From: Xanthostigma xanthostigma
Lineage: Eukaryota; Arthropoda; Insecta; Raphidioptera; Raphidiidae
Length of the DNA: 64,000 nt
NCBI GenBank assembly: GCA_963575645.1
Contig: OY754469.1
Coordinates: 49,372,753 to 49,436,752 of the forward strand
Direction: 5' to 3'
Part shown: positions 22,975-35,125 of the stretch, piece by piece
How positions within the stretch are numbered: the first letter of the stretch is position 1
Layout: every line of letters starts with the position of its first letter
Notes under the pieces: model-generated
Database searches by the model: none
The model's input: the letters and a program-made list of their open reading frames with translations, nothing else
Told to the model about the DNA's origin: nothing
Translations under genes and position numbers: made by a program

Positions 22975-23914
22975 ATATTATTATCATAGTAATGTCATAA
23001 GCAAATTGCATCATTATTTCTACAGTTATTTAAAAATATAATATGACTTTCGTGTTCACCTCCGATTTTCGGATTTTAAAATTCCATACCAAGATGTACT
23101 TTTTTTCATATAAAAAGTTTGACATTTCAGCGTGCTCATACACGGTGAAACGTCAAAATCTTCGATAATTTTGTAATGGTTTGGATAAAAATAGCATAGT
23201 GACTATATTGATTAGCCCCATGATATGTTAAGGTCGTTATGAACTGTTTGCAGCATATCAAGCGACATACGCTGTCAAAAAATTCCGTTTGACAATGACC
23301 TAGATTGTGATCATATTATTACAATTTTTATACATGCAGAAGCAGCCAAATGTCGTGATATTCCCTGTCATGTAGAATATTAGATCGTATCCACACAAAA
23401 ACAAATTGATCTAAAGAGAAAAATGTCGCTTTCAATCTAAATTTTGATCAAAATGCATCGGAGAATGTTGTTTCGAAGTGGAAATTGCACAAAGAACGAT
23501 ATTAAATAGATGTGTATTGAGCTAAAAATTGTTTCAATCGATCGATTTATTTTTAAGTCACGATCAACTTAAAATTCTTCAAAGGTTTTCTTATGTGGCC
23601 ACAATCTAAAGTCATTGCCAAATCAGATTTTATGACAATGCTTTCTGCAATCCATTATTATAAGATCCTATCAGGAAGACAGGAATCCTTCTTTTATCTT
23701 ATTTAGTTTCGATTCGCTCAGCTGTTTGACCTGCATATTGTGCTCACAGGCAAACAAACTAACAGACGAACAGACTTTTTTTTTCGAAAATAGATTTTTG
23801 AAGTCAAAACGAAAAAAATATAAAATTTTGAAATTAGAATTTTGGCTTAAAACGAATGCCCACTCGTGAAGTTGTAATGGTAAAATCAGTTCGATTATGT
23901 AAAAAATAAGTTCA
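22975..23914. other. Unassigned interval
   Basis: No convincing gene. CTCACAGGCAAACAAACTAA near 23745 is the kind of tail seen at the ends of old insect transposons. Confidence 0.3.
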
Positions 23915-24412
23915 AAAACTAAAACCCGACTACTGAAAAGTATGAAACAAGAAAATATACTCAGCTGAGGATAACCGTGGTTATATGCAACCTACCCTAA
24001 CAAAACATTACATTTTAACAGTAGTAAGCGATCATAAGCTCTAGGGCAAAGTGCATCACGCTATACATCTAGAGGGGCCTCATATATATGAGATGGCATA
24101 CGACCACGGCTATCCTCAGATGAGAATATTTTCTTGTTTTATACTTTTCAGTAGTCGGATTTTAGTTTTTGAACTTTTTTTTAACTTAGTTTTTATTTGT
24201 TTTTAATTTGCTCCCCTCTGGGACCAAAATTCAAAAATAAATGTATCCTATCAGAGTCGGGCCACAATAACTAACCGATTGACACTTTATTTATCAAAAT
24301 CGGATGAATAGATTAGGCGTTACGGTGGAACATCCGTAAATACAAACATACACACATAGACTGCTAAGCTCATAACCCTTCCATTGGGCTTCGCCGTAGT
24401 CGGGTAAAAATT
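23915..24412. repeat. Foldback with transposon-type tail
   Basis: ACTGAAAAGTATGAAACAAG (about 23932) and CTTGTTTTATACTTTTCAGT (about 24134) are inverted. Further in, GAGGATAACCGTGGTTATAT pairs with CCACGGCTATCCTC. The tail GGCGTTACGGTGGAACATCC...TCGGGTAAAA near 24300-24410 is typical of a dispersed element end. Confidence 0.7.
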
Positions 24413-26059
24413 ATGAACGCAAGGTTTGTATCGGATGCTGCCTCTCCCAATTTTAGTATTACTCCAGATAAATTCTTGCACATCTGTATAATGTACGTGC
24501 GAGGTCGACCTGGTGCTATGTAATAGATCTTCGAATTCGTTATACGACTCTTCTCTGCTGAACGGAAATTAGACGACCGGAGAAGAAGAGATATGTATGT
24601 GACCCGCGACACACCTTCCTCCCCCTCCTCCCCCCATTCGAACTTCCTTCACAGACACACGTGTGGACACGTGTACGCATAAATGCGACCAGAATAACTG
24701 ATTAATACCTCTCTCTCTCGCGAAGGTTGGCTTGGAAAATTAGGATTGTGTGTCTTTTGTTTGGAAAGTAGAAATTTGCAATTTCCATTTTCCCTTTCTA
24801 ATTTCCTAGCTTACAATTATGTTTTTTTAGCCTTGTATCCCGTACTATTAATATTATAAAGAAGTAAAGTTTGTAATTTTTGTTCCTATTTTAAAAATAT
24901 TTTCATCAATATTTAGACTTTGTTTGGGTTTTTTTTCCGAATTTTTCCTAAATTGTACAATTATATGTTTCTTTTTTTTTCTCTGTTTATTTTATTTCTA
25001 GACAGCAGGTATACGTGGAACGCTTTTTTTTTAATTTTAATTATTGTCTTGTACATAATTGTATTTTTAGTAAAAAATATATCTTATCTTATCAATATTT
25101 AGAATAGACTTTCAGGATAGACATAGGCTATTAAAATAAAAGCGTTTTTTGTGCAGACCAATTTTGAAATGTAAGTCGACGCAAAATCAGCGACAATCTA
25201 CAAATTCGGGTGAAGCCGGACCGGACCGCTAGTTGTATATAAAATAATAATAATAGAATCTCTTCGGTAATTTTTTTTTCCTGTGGGTTTTTTTTTAGAT
25301 ATTTTATACGACACCTAGACAGGAAGAGTGTTTCCAAAAACACTATCAACTCGTATTAAAAATTCGATTTTATACATATGCTTGGATAATGAAATATTTC
25401 AATCTAAACTGACGTTACATCCGAAGGATTGTTATAAATAAAAAAGTACTCAATACTAAATTGCTTATTATATTAATTATACAATTTGGATAATGTTATT
25501 TACAATTACAAAGTTTACAATATATAATGCGGGATTTATAGGCTACACTACATATTATTTGGACCTATTGTTCAATTATTTTACAAATATGATAATATTA
25601 AAATTTCATAAAAAATTATACACGTCATAATAAAACTGAAACCATAAAACCAATACATAGAATTTAAAAAACAACTACAAAATTAAGGAATTGTGTTTTG
25701 TTTGAAACTTATAAAATGTATGCAGGTTTTACAAAAAAATTAAAAATGTATAATATATGGAAACAGTAATTTCTGAGATACACAACATTTAAAAATCAAT
25801 ATTAATTCTTCTTTAACCCGCAAAGTTTAAAAAAAATCCAATCTTCAAAGATATTATTATAATATATATATTTTTATCTAGTTTTTTTTTCAATTACAAA
25901 ATCTTAATTTGCGAATTTAATGTTAGAAATATTTTTTGGAACCTTAATATTACATACAAAACTTCATTAATTAATAAAAAACTTTCTATGAATAATTATA
26001 AAAATGTTTAATTCAAAGAAAAACATCAAATGACAAAGTTTTACTAAGTGATTTTTTTG
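24413..26059. other. Long unassigned AT-rich interval
   Basis: No gene seen. Several T-runs and A-runs. Confidence 0.3.
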
Positions 26060-26328
26060 CAAGGGCGTAGATTTTTTCTTTCCTGGGGGGGAAGCAAAAA
26101 AAATAATCAATATTTTTTTTTAAGTTTTATTAATATCACACAAGAATACTCACGAAGGAGGGTGTCAAGCAAAATATTAATTTCCAAACCAATTTTACAA
26201 TTTTTTTTTCAAGAAGTATTTCTAAATTTTATTTTTTAGTCAGGTATTCGTATTATTCTCAGTTTTATTTTTGTATTATTATGATCCTGGGGGGTAATTA
26301 CCCCCTTTACTCCCTATCTACGCCCTTG
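26060..26328. repeat. TIR element (MITE) of 269 bp
   Basis: CAAGGGCGTAGA at the left and TCTACGCCCTTG at the right, each next to G- or C-rich runs (GGGGGGG and CCCCC). A partial relative lies at 50672-50760. Confidence 0.75.
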
Positions 26329-26479
26329 TTTCTTTGTGTTATTCCTTGCTTACCTGATGCATTTACACAGTTAATAATTATTCGGGTGACGATATCACAG
26401 AATACTAAAAAATGTTACATACTAAAAAAACAAATAAAAATGTTTCACAACTGAAGAATACATTATGTACCTCATTTTT

Positions 26480-29400
26480 CTAGGTTTCTCCGATTAAAAT
26501 TTTGAGCAAAACATTATCAAAATAAGTATTCAAAGCATTAACATACAATTTATAGGGATTATAATCAAACAAGATGCGATGAGCTGAATCAATAGCAACT
26601 AGTAACTCTTCGCTTCTTGGATGCAGCTTCAAGAGATTTCCAACCGTTATACGCGAGAACTCGTAGTCATAATCCGAAAAATACATATTTTCTGCGTTTC
26701 CATAATTAGCGACAGGCAATTTACGAACCACCATTCTATATTTATCTCTCGTGATTAGTTTGAATTTCACGTCAGAAATTACTAACCGCCTGGTCGCTGA
26801 CTTAACTGCAGCTTCGAAAGACAGTTCGTTCGGGACATCATCATTCGTTTTAATTTCTTCATATCGATCCAGACTTTCCTGGATATACTTCAATCTTCGA
26901 ACAGTGTTGCTTATACAAGACCAATGTTTAATTCCTCTATTCTTCTCCAGTATTTGCCGTTTAAAAAGAGCTGATAAATCTTCCACATACGTATGTGCTT
27001 CGAGAATATCCGTGTTTGGATGATAAGATAATTTGTTTATGGATTTCACAAATTGTGGAAGAAACTCGGAGTAGGTGATTGGTTCGAAAGGCGCCAATGC
27101 AGACATTAGAATACACTCAATGTAATTGCGATACTCCAGTAGACCACGCCTGACTTCATCAGACGGCTCGGTAATAATTAAGGACCAAATATCTCTTGTA
27201 TCACCTCGTTCGTATACTGGGCATGAACGTGTTGGGCGTAGGAATTCTTTGATTTTATTTAATTGTGTTAAGTAATGTCCTCTGTCTACACGTGTTTCAG
27301 TTTTAAGATCAGGGACGTTGATGTCAGCGCATTTATGAGTTTTCATGAATGTTGAAATTAATAGTTCTTTCAAAGAAGTTTCGTTCAATCTTGAGGTTGA
27401 ATCTGACTTAGTTCCGTCTAGAGTCGCAGGAGTTTGATGTGAAGTATCATCAATTTTCGTAATTGTTAAGTTGACAAGATCAATGACTTTCTTCGTTTTA
27501 GGTAAAACGCCTGTTTCTGGAAGTGAAGATCCCGCTATGTCTTCAACTTTTTTGCGCTTATTAAACGGATCTGCGCTAGGAGAAACATCCGGTGTTGTAA
27601 CATAATGACGACGTCCAGTATACCTTGAAATTTCTATGTCTCTAGAAAATTCATTCTGGGGAATGATATCTCGCGTTAAAGTTATCGTTGGAGATGGGCT
27701 CCGAAATGAGTTGTGAGATATTTCAGGATTATCAAAATATATTTTTCTAGAATTTTCAAACTGCCCTTGTTCTATTAGAGATATTTTTTTAGCATCAAAG
27801 TTTTGCTTATTAGACGGTTCAACATTTTCTTTAATCCTTTCTTCAAAATTTTCTTCAACACAACAATCGGAAAATATTTTTTGTGAATCAGGAACCAAAT
27901 CAGATTTGTGCAAAATTTCCGGGTTTGAAAGTTGTAATTCTTCTTCAAAAGACGAAACCATATCCATGTCTCCAGAACCATAGAAAATTGAAAATTGTGA
28001 TTCAAATATTTCAGCATTGTCCTGGTTTAGAGTTTCGCCAAAACTAAAAGTTTTTAGTGGTTTTTCAATGTTTTCTTTAGATATTTTTGATTCATATCCT
28101 TCTGTTTCAGTGCAATGTTCAGTTTCAGATACTTTCGTTGAAAATATTATCACAGTTTCCTCTTTGTCTGTTTCAGAAGATCCACTTGGAGATGTTGTTA
28201 CAATTTTCTCTTCTTTTGTTTCAGAAGGTCGACTTAAAAATTTGTTTGCAATTTCCTCATCTTCTATTTCAGAAGATCGATTTGGTGATATTCTTACAGT
28301 TCCCTCTTCTTCTATTCTAGAAGATCCACCTGAGAATGTATCCATTTTTTCTGTTTCAGAAGATGAGCTTGATGCAACAGTTTCCCTATTTATTATTTGT
28401 GTTTTTGTGTCAGATAGGTTTGGAAGTTGTAATTCTTCTTCAAAAGACGAAACCATATCCATGTCTCCAGTACCATAGAAAATTGAAAATTGTGATTCAA
28501 ATATTTCAGCATTGTCCAGTTTTAGAATTTCGCCACAACTAAAAGTTTTTAGTGGTTTTTCAATGTTTTCTTTAGATATTTTTGATTCAAATCCTTCTGT
28601 TTCAGTGCATTGTTCAGTTTCAGATACTTTCGTTGAAGATATTATCACAGTTTCGTCTTTGTCTGATTCAGAAGATCCACTTGGAGATGTTGTTACAATT
28701 TCCTCTTCTTCTGTTTCAGAAGGTCGACTTAGAAATATGTTCACAATTTCCTCATCTTCAGCTTCAGAAGATTGACTTGGTGATATTCTAGCTCCATCTT
28801 CTTCTATTCCAGAAGATCCACCTGAGAATGTATCAATTTCTTCTGTTTCAGAAGATGAGCTTGATGCAACAGTTTCCCTGTTTATTATTTCTGTTTTTGG
28901 GTCACATATCTTTTCATCCAATTTTGATGATTTATTCTTTTCTGGCATCGGTAAAATGTTACATATGTTTTTTAAACTATTATTGTATACGTTCATTAAT
29001 TTTCGTACATTTTCAGAAAGAACAGTATTATATAAAGGTTTCTTAGCTACCTGACAATCCTCTTCATCTGTAGATATGTCTTCACCCCACAAGCTAGGCG
29101 TTGGAGAACTGGCGTTTGAACTAACCTCCGTATTTTCGGACATAGATCGAGTTCTCTGAAGTATAGACATTACTTTTAATTTAGTTACTAAATCTTCTTT
29201 CTTAAAGCCCCCTATTATTGATGTGTCACATGCCTGCAAAGCTTTCAATTGTGGCTTTGCTGACGGACTACGAGCACAATGTTTTAATAGTACATTGCGA
29301 GCTTCACATGGCAAATTTTCAGGTTGGTCGATTTTTTGAAGTAAAATGCAACTATCCTGGGAGCTGCTTCCTGGTAGAAGCAGATCTGTCCATTTTAACT

Positions 29401-29808
29401 CTTGTTGATCCATTTTACTGCCAACCTTTGATTTTTAGTAAAAAGAAAAATTAATTACAAAAAATTCTTCCGACCACCCTGTGGCTTCATTAAGTGAACT
29501 TAAGTTTGCTTTTATAATTTTTTCATTTTTGGTTTTAGTTCAGGTCTTATTATCATTTTTTGACTTTAACAAAAGCAGTAAGTAATAATAAAAACGTTTT
29601 CAGTTCAGAATAACTAATTATATAATACAAAAAAAATAATTTTGTTTTAGGTTCAACAAAATAATAATTTCTTACATTTTTTTCGGGGTGGCCAATTATC
29701 GAAGTAACTGAATTATTCCTTTGAGAATCATCATCGGTTGTAAAAGCAGAAGATTCTGTTTCCATTTCTGATAGACTGCCGTCTGAAGATGATTTTATCA
29801 CCTTCCAC
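26480..29808 (-). CDS. Unrecognised Ser/Glu-rich protein, 977-codon last exon plus a spliced upstream exon
   Basis: The terminal exon runs 29425-26480 (stop TAG). An ATG at 29413 begins 977 codons. Upstream, an acceptor at 29426 (AAATCAAAG/GTTGG) joins in phase 0 to exon 29808-29676, giving ...IGHPEKN-VGSK-MDQQELKW. That exon has its own acceptor at 29809, so the true start lies farther upstream and was not found. Numbered from MDQQ: residues 1-165 mixed, with RTRSMSEN; 169-332 and 333-496 are a tandem duplication rich in S, E and T; 497-690 disordered-looking, with a SUMO-interaction-like KKVIDLVNLT near 641; about 690-977 a hydrophobic, probably helical domain (LLEYRNYIECILMSALAPF, DSAHRILFDYNPYKLYVN). 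No catalytic motif, zinc finger or signal peptide is visible. Likely intracellular; role unknown. Confidence 0.8.
27925..28908 (-). repeat. Tandem internal duplication within the unrecognised gene
   Basis: Two copies with a period of 492-495 bp (about 165 codons). Matching landmarks are GACGAAACCATATCCATG at 27951 and 28446 and CAATGTTTTCTTTAGATA at 28066 and 28561. Differences are mostly substitutions plus in-frame three-base gaps, so the frame has been kept, which argues that the protein is real. Confidence 0.95.
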
Positions 29809-31080
29809 CTAATTGAACTTGAAAGCAGAAAATAAAAAAATTATTTAGGACATAAAATTTGTGATTGGACAACTATTTTTGGAACTCATAAAAGAAAATA
29901 ATATAATTTTAAGACTACATTTCTTTAGAATTAATTTTATTTGTTAAATGTATTTAATGATGATGAAAATAATTATAATTATATAATGTACAAGAAAAGA
30001 GAAAAACTAATACCAATATACTTACTTTCAATTGTTACAAATAAATTCAAGAAATTAGTTAAAATCTTTCTAAAATAATACTGATTTAAAAGCAATTCTA
30101 CAGATGAAAAAAATATTTCATTGACAAAATTAATAACGTTACCTAATAAATAAGTTACGTAATAATTTATTGATAAAGCTTGATTCACAGCCAGTTTAGT
30201 TTGTTGAGATATAATAAGATAGAAATACATGTGACTGTAGATTAAATATACAGAGTATCCAATTTTCAACGGTACGTCTTATATCTCAGAGCTTTGCATG
30301 TATGGGAAAAAAGTTTTGAATAAAAGCTGCTTACTATCGAGCGAGAACATGTCACAGGTAGCGTCAGAGTCAAGAGAACAACCACAACTTTTTTTTTATA
30401 AATGGAATCCCACATTTTTTTATTGCTTCATTAGAAAGCGGAGATGAAATGCTATCAATTACGTTCGGACCATTTTTTGCTCCAGCCCATTTTTTTATCA
30501 GTAATTGTCATTTTTTAAATTGTTTACAATAACATGGACATGTGTCATAAGTAACTGCAAAACGGATAAACCTATTTTAATGCGTTTTTTAAAATGTATT
30601 GCGTAAGACCACTCAATGTTAACAGTCATAATTCTATTTTCTATTAATACAAATGAAATAACATTGCATCTCCTCAAAAAAATTTTAACAATCCGGTGAG
30701 TGGTTTGTCATGGCCTTAGTTTCAAGATTGAATAAAATATTTTTCGAAAACAATCAGAGATCGAAGTTGTTGCGATCAATATGTTGGGAACTGCTAGCAT
30801 AAGCGAATAAAAATACAGCTCACGTTAAGAACTTTAACTGGAAGAAACAGTCTAAGTTTTGTTTAAATTGGCATACGAACATGACGTTAACCGAACAGCA
30901 CATTGTGTCAAAAAATAACTACAATTACAAAAAACGTCACTATTTTCTAGTAACACTTATATTATACCAGGTGTCTATGCAATAATTGTTTTATTTTTCG
31001 TTTAGAAGTAGATAGCTTTGGGGTGTTGAATAATAATAGATAGATGACCACACACACACGAGTTACTCATTTTAAATATC
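29809..31080. other. Upstream region of the unrecognised gene
   Basis: Should contain its first exon. On the minus strand a good donor (GAAA/GTAAGT, near 30018-30013) ends a 90-codon open stretch that begins at a non-ATG codon. Its phase does not fit the acceptor at 29809 in that frame, so it is not joined. TATGGGAAAAAAGTTTTG near 30301 resembles a transposon end. Confidence 0.35.
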
Positions 31081-31500
31081 GTACTATTATTTATTCTTCA
31101 TACCTCGATCGAAAGTACATACTTTCGGCATCAATTGTAAGCCAGAAAGTCTAAAAATTACGCATTGGTGGGATTACACGCACTGATGCGGGAAGTACGT
31201 ACGTTCGGGCGGCAGTAAAGAAAAATAACCTATATCAACTGTTTTGATGTCGTTTCCATAGCACTCCTTTTAGCTAAAAGTTGCGACCAGCTGTCATTCG
31301 TGTTCTACGTATAATCTCAATGCTGAGGCGAACGGGCATCATGGCGCGCAGTGCAAGGATATCAAACTTTCGGCCCTTGTGGTGTAATACACTATTTCCA
31401 TCGCATTCAGAAGAAGGCAACTCATTGAAAAAATTCAGTTCTGGACACAGAAATAGAGTGCTTTGCGAGGACTTGGCCCCACATTCTGCGCGCTATAATA
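31081..31500 (-). repeat. Dispersed repeat, family G, copy 1
   Basis: Landmarks shared with the copies at 35938-36260, 51347-51640, 57060-57190 and 63689-64000 are CTTCATACCTCGATCGAAAG, GCATTGGTGGGATTACACG, GCGACCAGCTGTCATTCGTG and TATCAAACTTTCGGCCCTTG. The orientation label is relative to the copy at 35938-36260. Confidence 0.75.
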
Positions 31501-31515
31501 ACTATACTTAGTACG

Positions 31516-31825
31516 CGCCACGGATCTAAAAGGTTCAGAAGTTAGTCACAAACAGCGTCGCAAAGGCACATTTTAGAGCCGTTGTGACTCCCACCACCTC
31601 CCAGCTACCCGCACGGAACGTGCGCTCGTCGATGATCGGGCGTGATCGCTCGTTGCCTTTGTCACTTGTCGCTTTCCTGCTTTAAAGTACAGCCGAGTAC
31701 GCTATTGTCAAGTTGTTATTGCTATTAGAGTTTTGTTGAGTTGCGAGTTTGCAGTTTTTCAACAGACTGTACAAGCGCAAGCCCGTATTCGCATCTAACT
31801 TCCGAGCCTTTTAGATTCGTGGCGC
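31516..31825. mobile_element. TIR element, family F, copy 2
   Basis: GCGCCACGGATCTAAAAGGT on the left, ACCTTTTAGATNCGTGGCGC-like sequence on the right (AGCCTTTTAGATTCGTGGCG). GTAC stands on both sides (31512-31515 and 31826-31829) but is itself a palindrome, so it may belong to the TIR. No transposase. Confidence 0.8.
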
Positions 31826-31839
31826 GTACTAGTTAGTTG

Positions 31840-32233
31840 AAGGCACGTATAGTTAAACACACTCAGTTTGTAAAGCGTGTGTAACGAAACAGGGCATTAC
31901 AGCTTGTCGTAATAACTCTCGTGCAATGATACACTCGGCCGTCAGTCCGGATTCCCGTCCTCGATATCGTTCCATTTCATTTGTATAATTACCTCTCGCT
32001 CCAACGCACGCTCACCTCTCACTTCAACACGCACGTCTGCGATACGCTCGCAACAAGCTCTTAAGGAGGTCATAAAGTATTCAAGAATCGGACGGTCGTA
32101 CGGCCCGGAGGACGTGTCTGAGCGGTCGGCAAGTCTTATCAGCGAGTCCGCAGCATCTCTACCCGTCTCTCTCTAACATTCCGTTTAATTAAGTCAGTTT
32201 CACATCGTCTTGTTAAACTCATATTTTTAATAA
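31840..32233 (+). repeat. Repeat-like sequence split from 32840-33037 by a Helitron
   Basis: Non-coding and GC-richer than average (CCCGGAGGACGTGTCTGAGC). It may form one unit with the sequence after the Helitron, which has AATAAAGTATC and a possible LTR-like end. LTR identity is only a guess. Confidence 0.3.
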
Positions 32234-32839
32234 TCTATACTAATATATAAAGCTGAAGAGTTTGTTTGTTTGTTTGTTTGTTTGAACGCGCTAATCTCAG
32301 GAACTACTGGTTCAAATTGAAAATTTTTTTTAGTTGGATAGCCTGTTTATCGAGGAAGGCTATAGGTTATATAATATCACGCTGCGACCAATAGGAGCGG
32401 AGCATTAATGAAAAATGTTGCAAAATATATCTCAAAAAAAAAGCTTCTATTCAGGTGAAATGCACTAACTAAATATACTCATATTAGCATTGTAAGAATA
32501 CAGCGGCGGCTAGCTCAATCGGTAGAGCACACGACTGTCAATAATAGGGTCGTGGGTTCGAGCCCTACGTTGGGCGAATACATTTTTATTTTGTTTTTTA
32601 TTTTCTACATTGCTTTCTTCTAAGGCTTACATTTAAATTTATTTTAATTTTATTCAATTAAAAAAAAACTATTAGTTAAAAAAGTATAAATACTGCTTTT
32701 TATCGACAAAAACTTTTGAACGGAAACTCCGATCATCATGAAATTTGGACACAACATTCATCTCGGTAAACTAAGATGAGTATGTCCCTCCTCCCTATTC
32801 GTTCTTTTGCACCAGGGTGAAACCGGGCGGGAGCGCTAG
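32234..32839 (+). mobile_element. Helitron, non-autonomous, copy 1
   Basis: Starts TCTATACTAATATATAAAGC after a host A and ends GGGAGCGCTAG before a host T. The TC...CTAG ends inserted between A and T are diagnostic of Helitrons. Internal landmarks AGGAACTACTGGTTCAAATT and TCGAGGAAGGCTATAGGTTA are shared with 33876-34129 and 56343-57024. It carries a tRNA-Lys-like segment. No Rep/helicase frame. Confidence 0.85.
32504..32576 (+). tRNA. tRNA-Lys-derived sequence inside the Helitron (pseudo-tRNA)
   Basis: 73 nt with the D arm GCTCAATCGGTAGAGC, the T arm GTGGGTTCGAGCCCTAC and the discriminator region TTGGGCG, as in eukaryotic tRNA-Lys(CTT). The anticodon arm (CGACTGTCAATAATAGGGTC) is scrambled and the acceptor pairs poorly, so it is a relic and not a working tRNA gene. 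Confidence 0.7.
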
Positions 32840-33037
32840 TTTACTATATGAATCATTGTCTATCTACTCAACTTGCGGTGAATGAAGGCAACAAAGCGTA
32901 TCGAAAATATATCTGCGTCTCTTTCTTCGATGTAATTCCTTGATTTCTCCGATTATAGGATTGGTTGATGTACTTGCATTTAATCTAAATAAAGTATCTT
33001 TGTTTCAAAAACTTTGTCTTTGTCTATGACGTTAACA
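32840..33037 (+). repeat. Dispersed repeat, family E, copy 1
   Basis: GAATCATTGTCTATCTACTC, AAGCGTATCGAAAATATATC and AAACTTTGTCTTTGTC reappear inverted at 45820-46012. The same families of sequence then continue through 33190 and 45650. AATAAAGTATCTTTG near 32988 may mark a transcript end. Confidence 0.65.
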
Positions 33038-33131
33038 TGGGCATACCCAGCTTTTGGCTCAAGAGGGAGCAAATTAGAAATTTCTTAAGCCGGGTCCCCT
33101 GTGCTTGTTTTGCCCTCCTGGATACGCCAGT
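33038..33131 (-). repeat. hAT-like MITE remnant
   Basis: GGGCATACCCAGCTTTTGGC on the left and CCCTCCTGGATACGCCAGTG on the right. The latter end appears inverted at 45729-45750, again within family E. Confidence 0.5.
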
Positions 33132-33875
33132 GCTTACGGCTTAATGGTTCGATTGCAATTTTATTCCTATGTTCAGTATATAGAATAAAAAGTATATGTA
33201 GGTGTCCTCTGCAGTTAAGAGAGAGAACGCTGCAGAAAACCAAACATTTGTTTACTCAAATCAGCATTGTTTTGCATCATCAGTTACCATAGAGATAAAG
33301 AGCTGTTCTCTCTCTTAATTGCAGACACTTGCACATGAGTAGTTTCTGGGATTACCTCCTACATCCAAACTTACAAACTGTATCTTTAGAGTAGATAGAT
33401 TTTCGATAGTGTGAATCCGGCTGACCGTAAGTCGCGTACAATATTAAGGAAACCTCCGTACATCTTGTGCCCTGTCTTATTATACACCGTGTTCTGCCCC
33501 CCACGCCCCTTCTAGCGCCGCCGCCGCCATAACAACACATTCACCCTTTACTTCTGGTTAAAGTGTCGTTTACCAGCTATCACATAAGGGCTTACAGACC
33601 TATCCCTTCACGTCGTCTATACTCCTTGGTTCATATACTCTATAACTCCTGTTAGTTATGGTGACAGTTTGTTATACTGTTTAAACTTACGAGTGACGTA
33701 TAACATTGATACTAATTGATTACTTTGAATGTTCGATATGACGTCTTATTAAAATTGTATAGTTTGAACAAGTTAAATGGAACACCCGCCTACTACGTCT
33801 CACATCTGAGAATTTATGAAATTTTTAGGTTATATCAACACTATCCATTATTATCAATACAAATGTATAAATTAA
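33132..33875. other. Unassigned interval with a short inverted repeat
   Basis: CTGCAGTTAAGAGAGAGAAC (33210) pairs imperfectly with TTCTCTCTCTTAATTGCAG (33305). No gene seen. Confidence 0.35.
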
Positions 33876-34129
33876 CTAGCTATTCTCCGCGGCTTCACAC
33901 GCGATTGTGATGAAAACATGGTGGCGACAAAAGTTTTTGTCGGACGGACAAATTTTGAGTTACATTTTAGAACATTTTTCATTGCTGCTCCGCTCCTATT
34001 GGTCGTAGCGTGATATTATATAGCCTATAGCCTTCCTCGATAAATAGGCTATCTAACTAAAAAAAATTTCAATTCGAACCAGTAGTTCCTGAGATTCTCT
34101 TCAGCTTTATATATTAGTATAGGTATAGA
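33876..34129 (-). mobile_element. Helitron copy 2, internally deleted
   Basis: On the minus strand it starts TCTATACCTATACTAATATA after A and ends GAGAATAGCTAG before T, with the same 5' half as copy 1 but lacking the tRNA-Lys-like part. Confidence 0.8.
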
Positions 34130-35125
34130 TTATCAAATATTGACTCTTTATTTAATTATGCTCTAAATTATTAAAATTAAAATTTTGTCGAAACTATGAG
34201 AGTAATCGAATTTTATCAAGAGTACCTTTTTTGTAGTAAATGAGTCGCGTGATCCAGATTTCATACTCAAACTGATTTTTTTCCATTGGCGTAGAAGTTT
34301 TAGATGCTTAATTATCGAAAAAATCAAGTTCTACGCCCATGGAATGATATTCATCATTATTATGATATGGGTTTTATTGCCCAATAAAGCTATGTCAACG
34401 TACCAAATTTGAGTAAAATCTCATGAGCCGTTTCAAAGTTATAAATCCAAAACGATTTGAAAATTGCAACTTAAGAGCCATCTAGCGCCCAAACTAAGCA
34501 GCTTTGTACTGAGGTAAGTTTGCTTGTATCGAGTTGTTTTGGCCTGAAGAATATGTGGTAGGCTTTTGTAAAGACCTTTTAGGGACACCCTGTATAATGT
34601 TATATTTTTCGAAAAATGAAAAAAGAGTTCGCCGTTGTATTTGTAAAAAATATTGAATAAGTTAAAACAGTTTCTTATAATCTTGTTATGAAAATAAATC
34701 TGAAAAGAAACTAATAGAGAATTACGTAACTTTCTTTGTTAACAATTTTTTGCAAACTGAAAAACTGCAGTTGACGAGGATTCACTGTAAAATATAATAC
34801 AGAAAAGTCTGAAAGTCAGCATCAAAGAATTTGTGATAAAGGGATATGATTATGAAATGTAAAAACCTTAAAATAACCTTAAGCATATTTTAATTAATTA
34901 ACAGCATCATGCTGATTTAAAAAATTAAATTAATTAAAACACTGCATACATTTTCCTTTTTGAAAAGATAATAAATATATATGTGTATAATTTATATGTA
35001 ATTATTACTTTATACAGAAAAGTTTCCTGGATACTGTAATTTCATTAACATCTTAAACATGCCTATAAGCAACAGAAGACAGGGTTGGACATCCGAATCT
35101 ATTCGATGAAACTTTTACATATCAA
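34130..35125. other. Unassigned interval
   Basis: GACACCCTGTATAATG near 34583 resembles the terminal repeat of an old element. No gene. Confidence 0.3.

Noticed and set aside
28017-28478. Plus-strand frames of 68-153 codons across the unrecognised gene
   Set aside because: Antisense shadows of the Ser/Glu-rich repeats; the minus frame is the long one and keeps frame over indels.
29979-30269. First exon of the unrecognised gene
   Set aside because: Has a good donor but the phase does not match the acceptor at 29809 in this frame, and it begins at a non-ATG codon.
32504-32576. Functional tRNA-Lys gene
   Set aside because: Anticodon arm scrambled and acceptor stem poorly paired; embedded in a Helitron together with a second, also imperfect, copy elsewhere.
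31840-33037. Solo LTR interrupted by a Helitron
   Set aside because: No clear TG...CA ends or 4-6 bp target duplication found, so only listed as repeat-like sequence.
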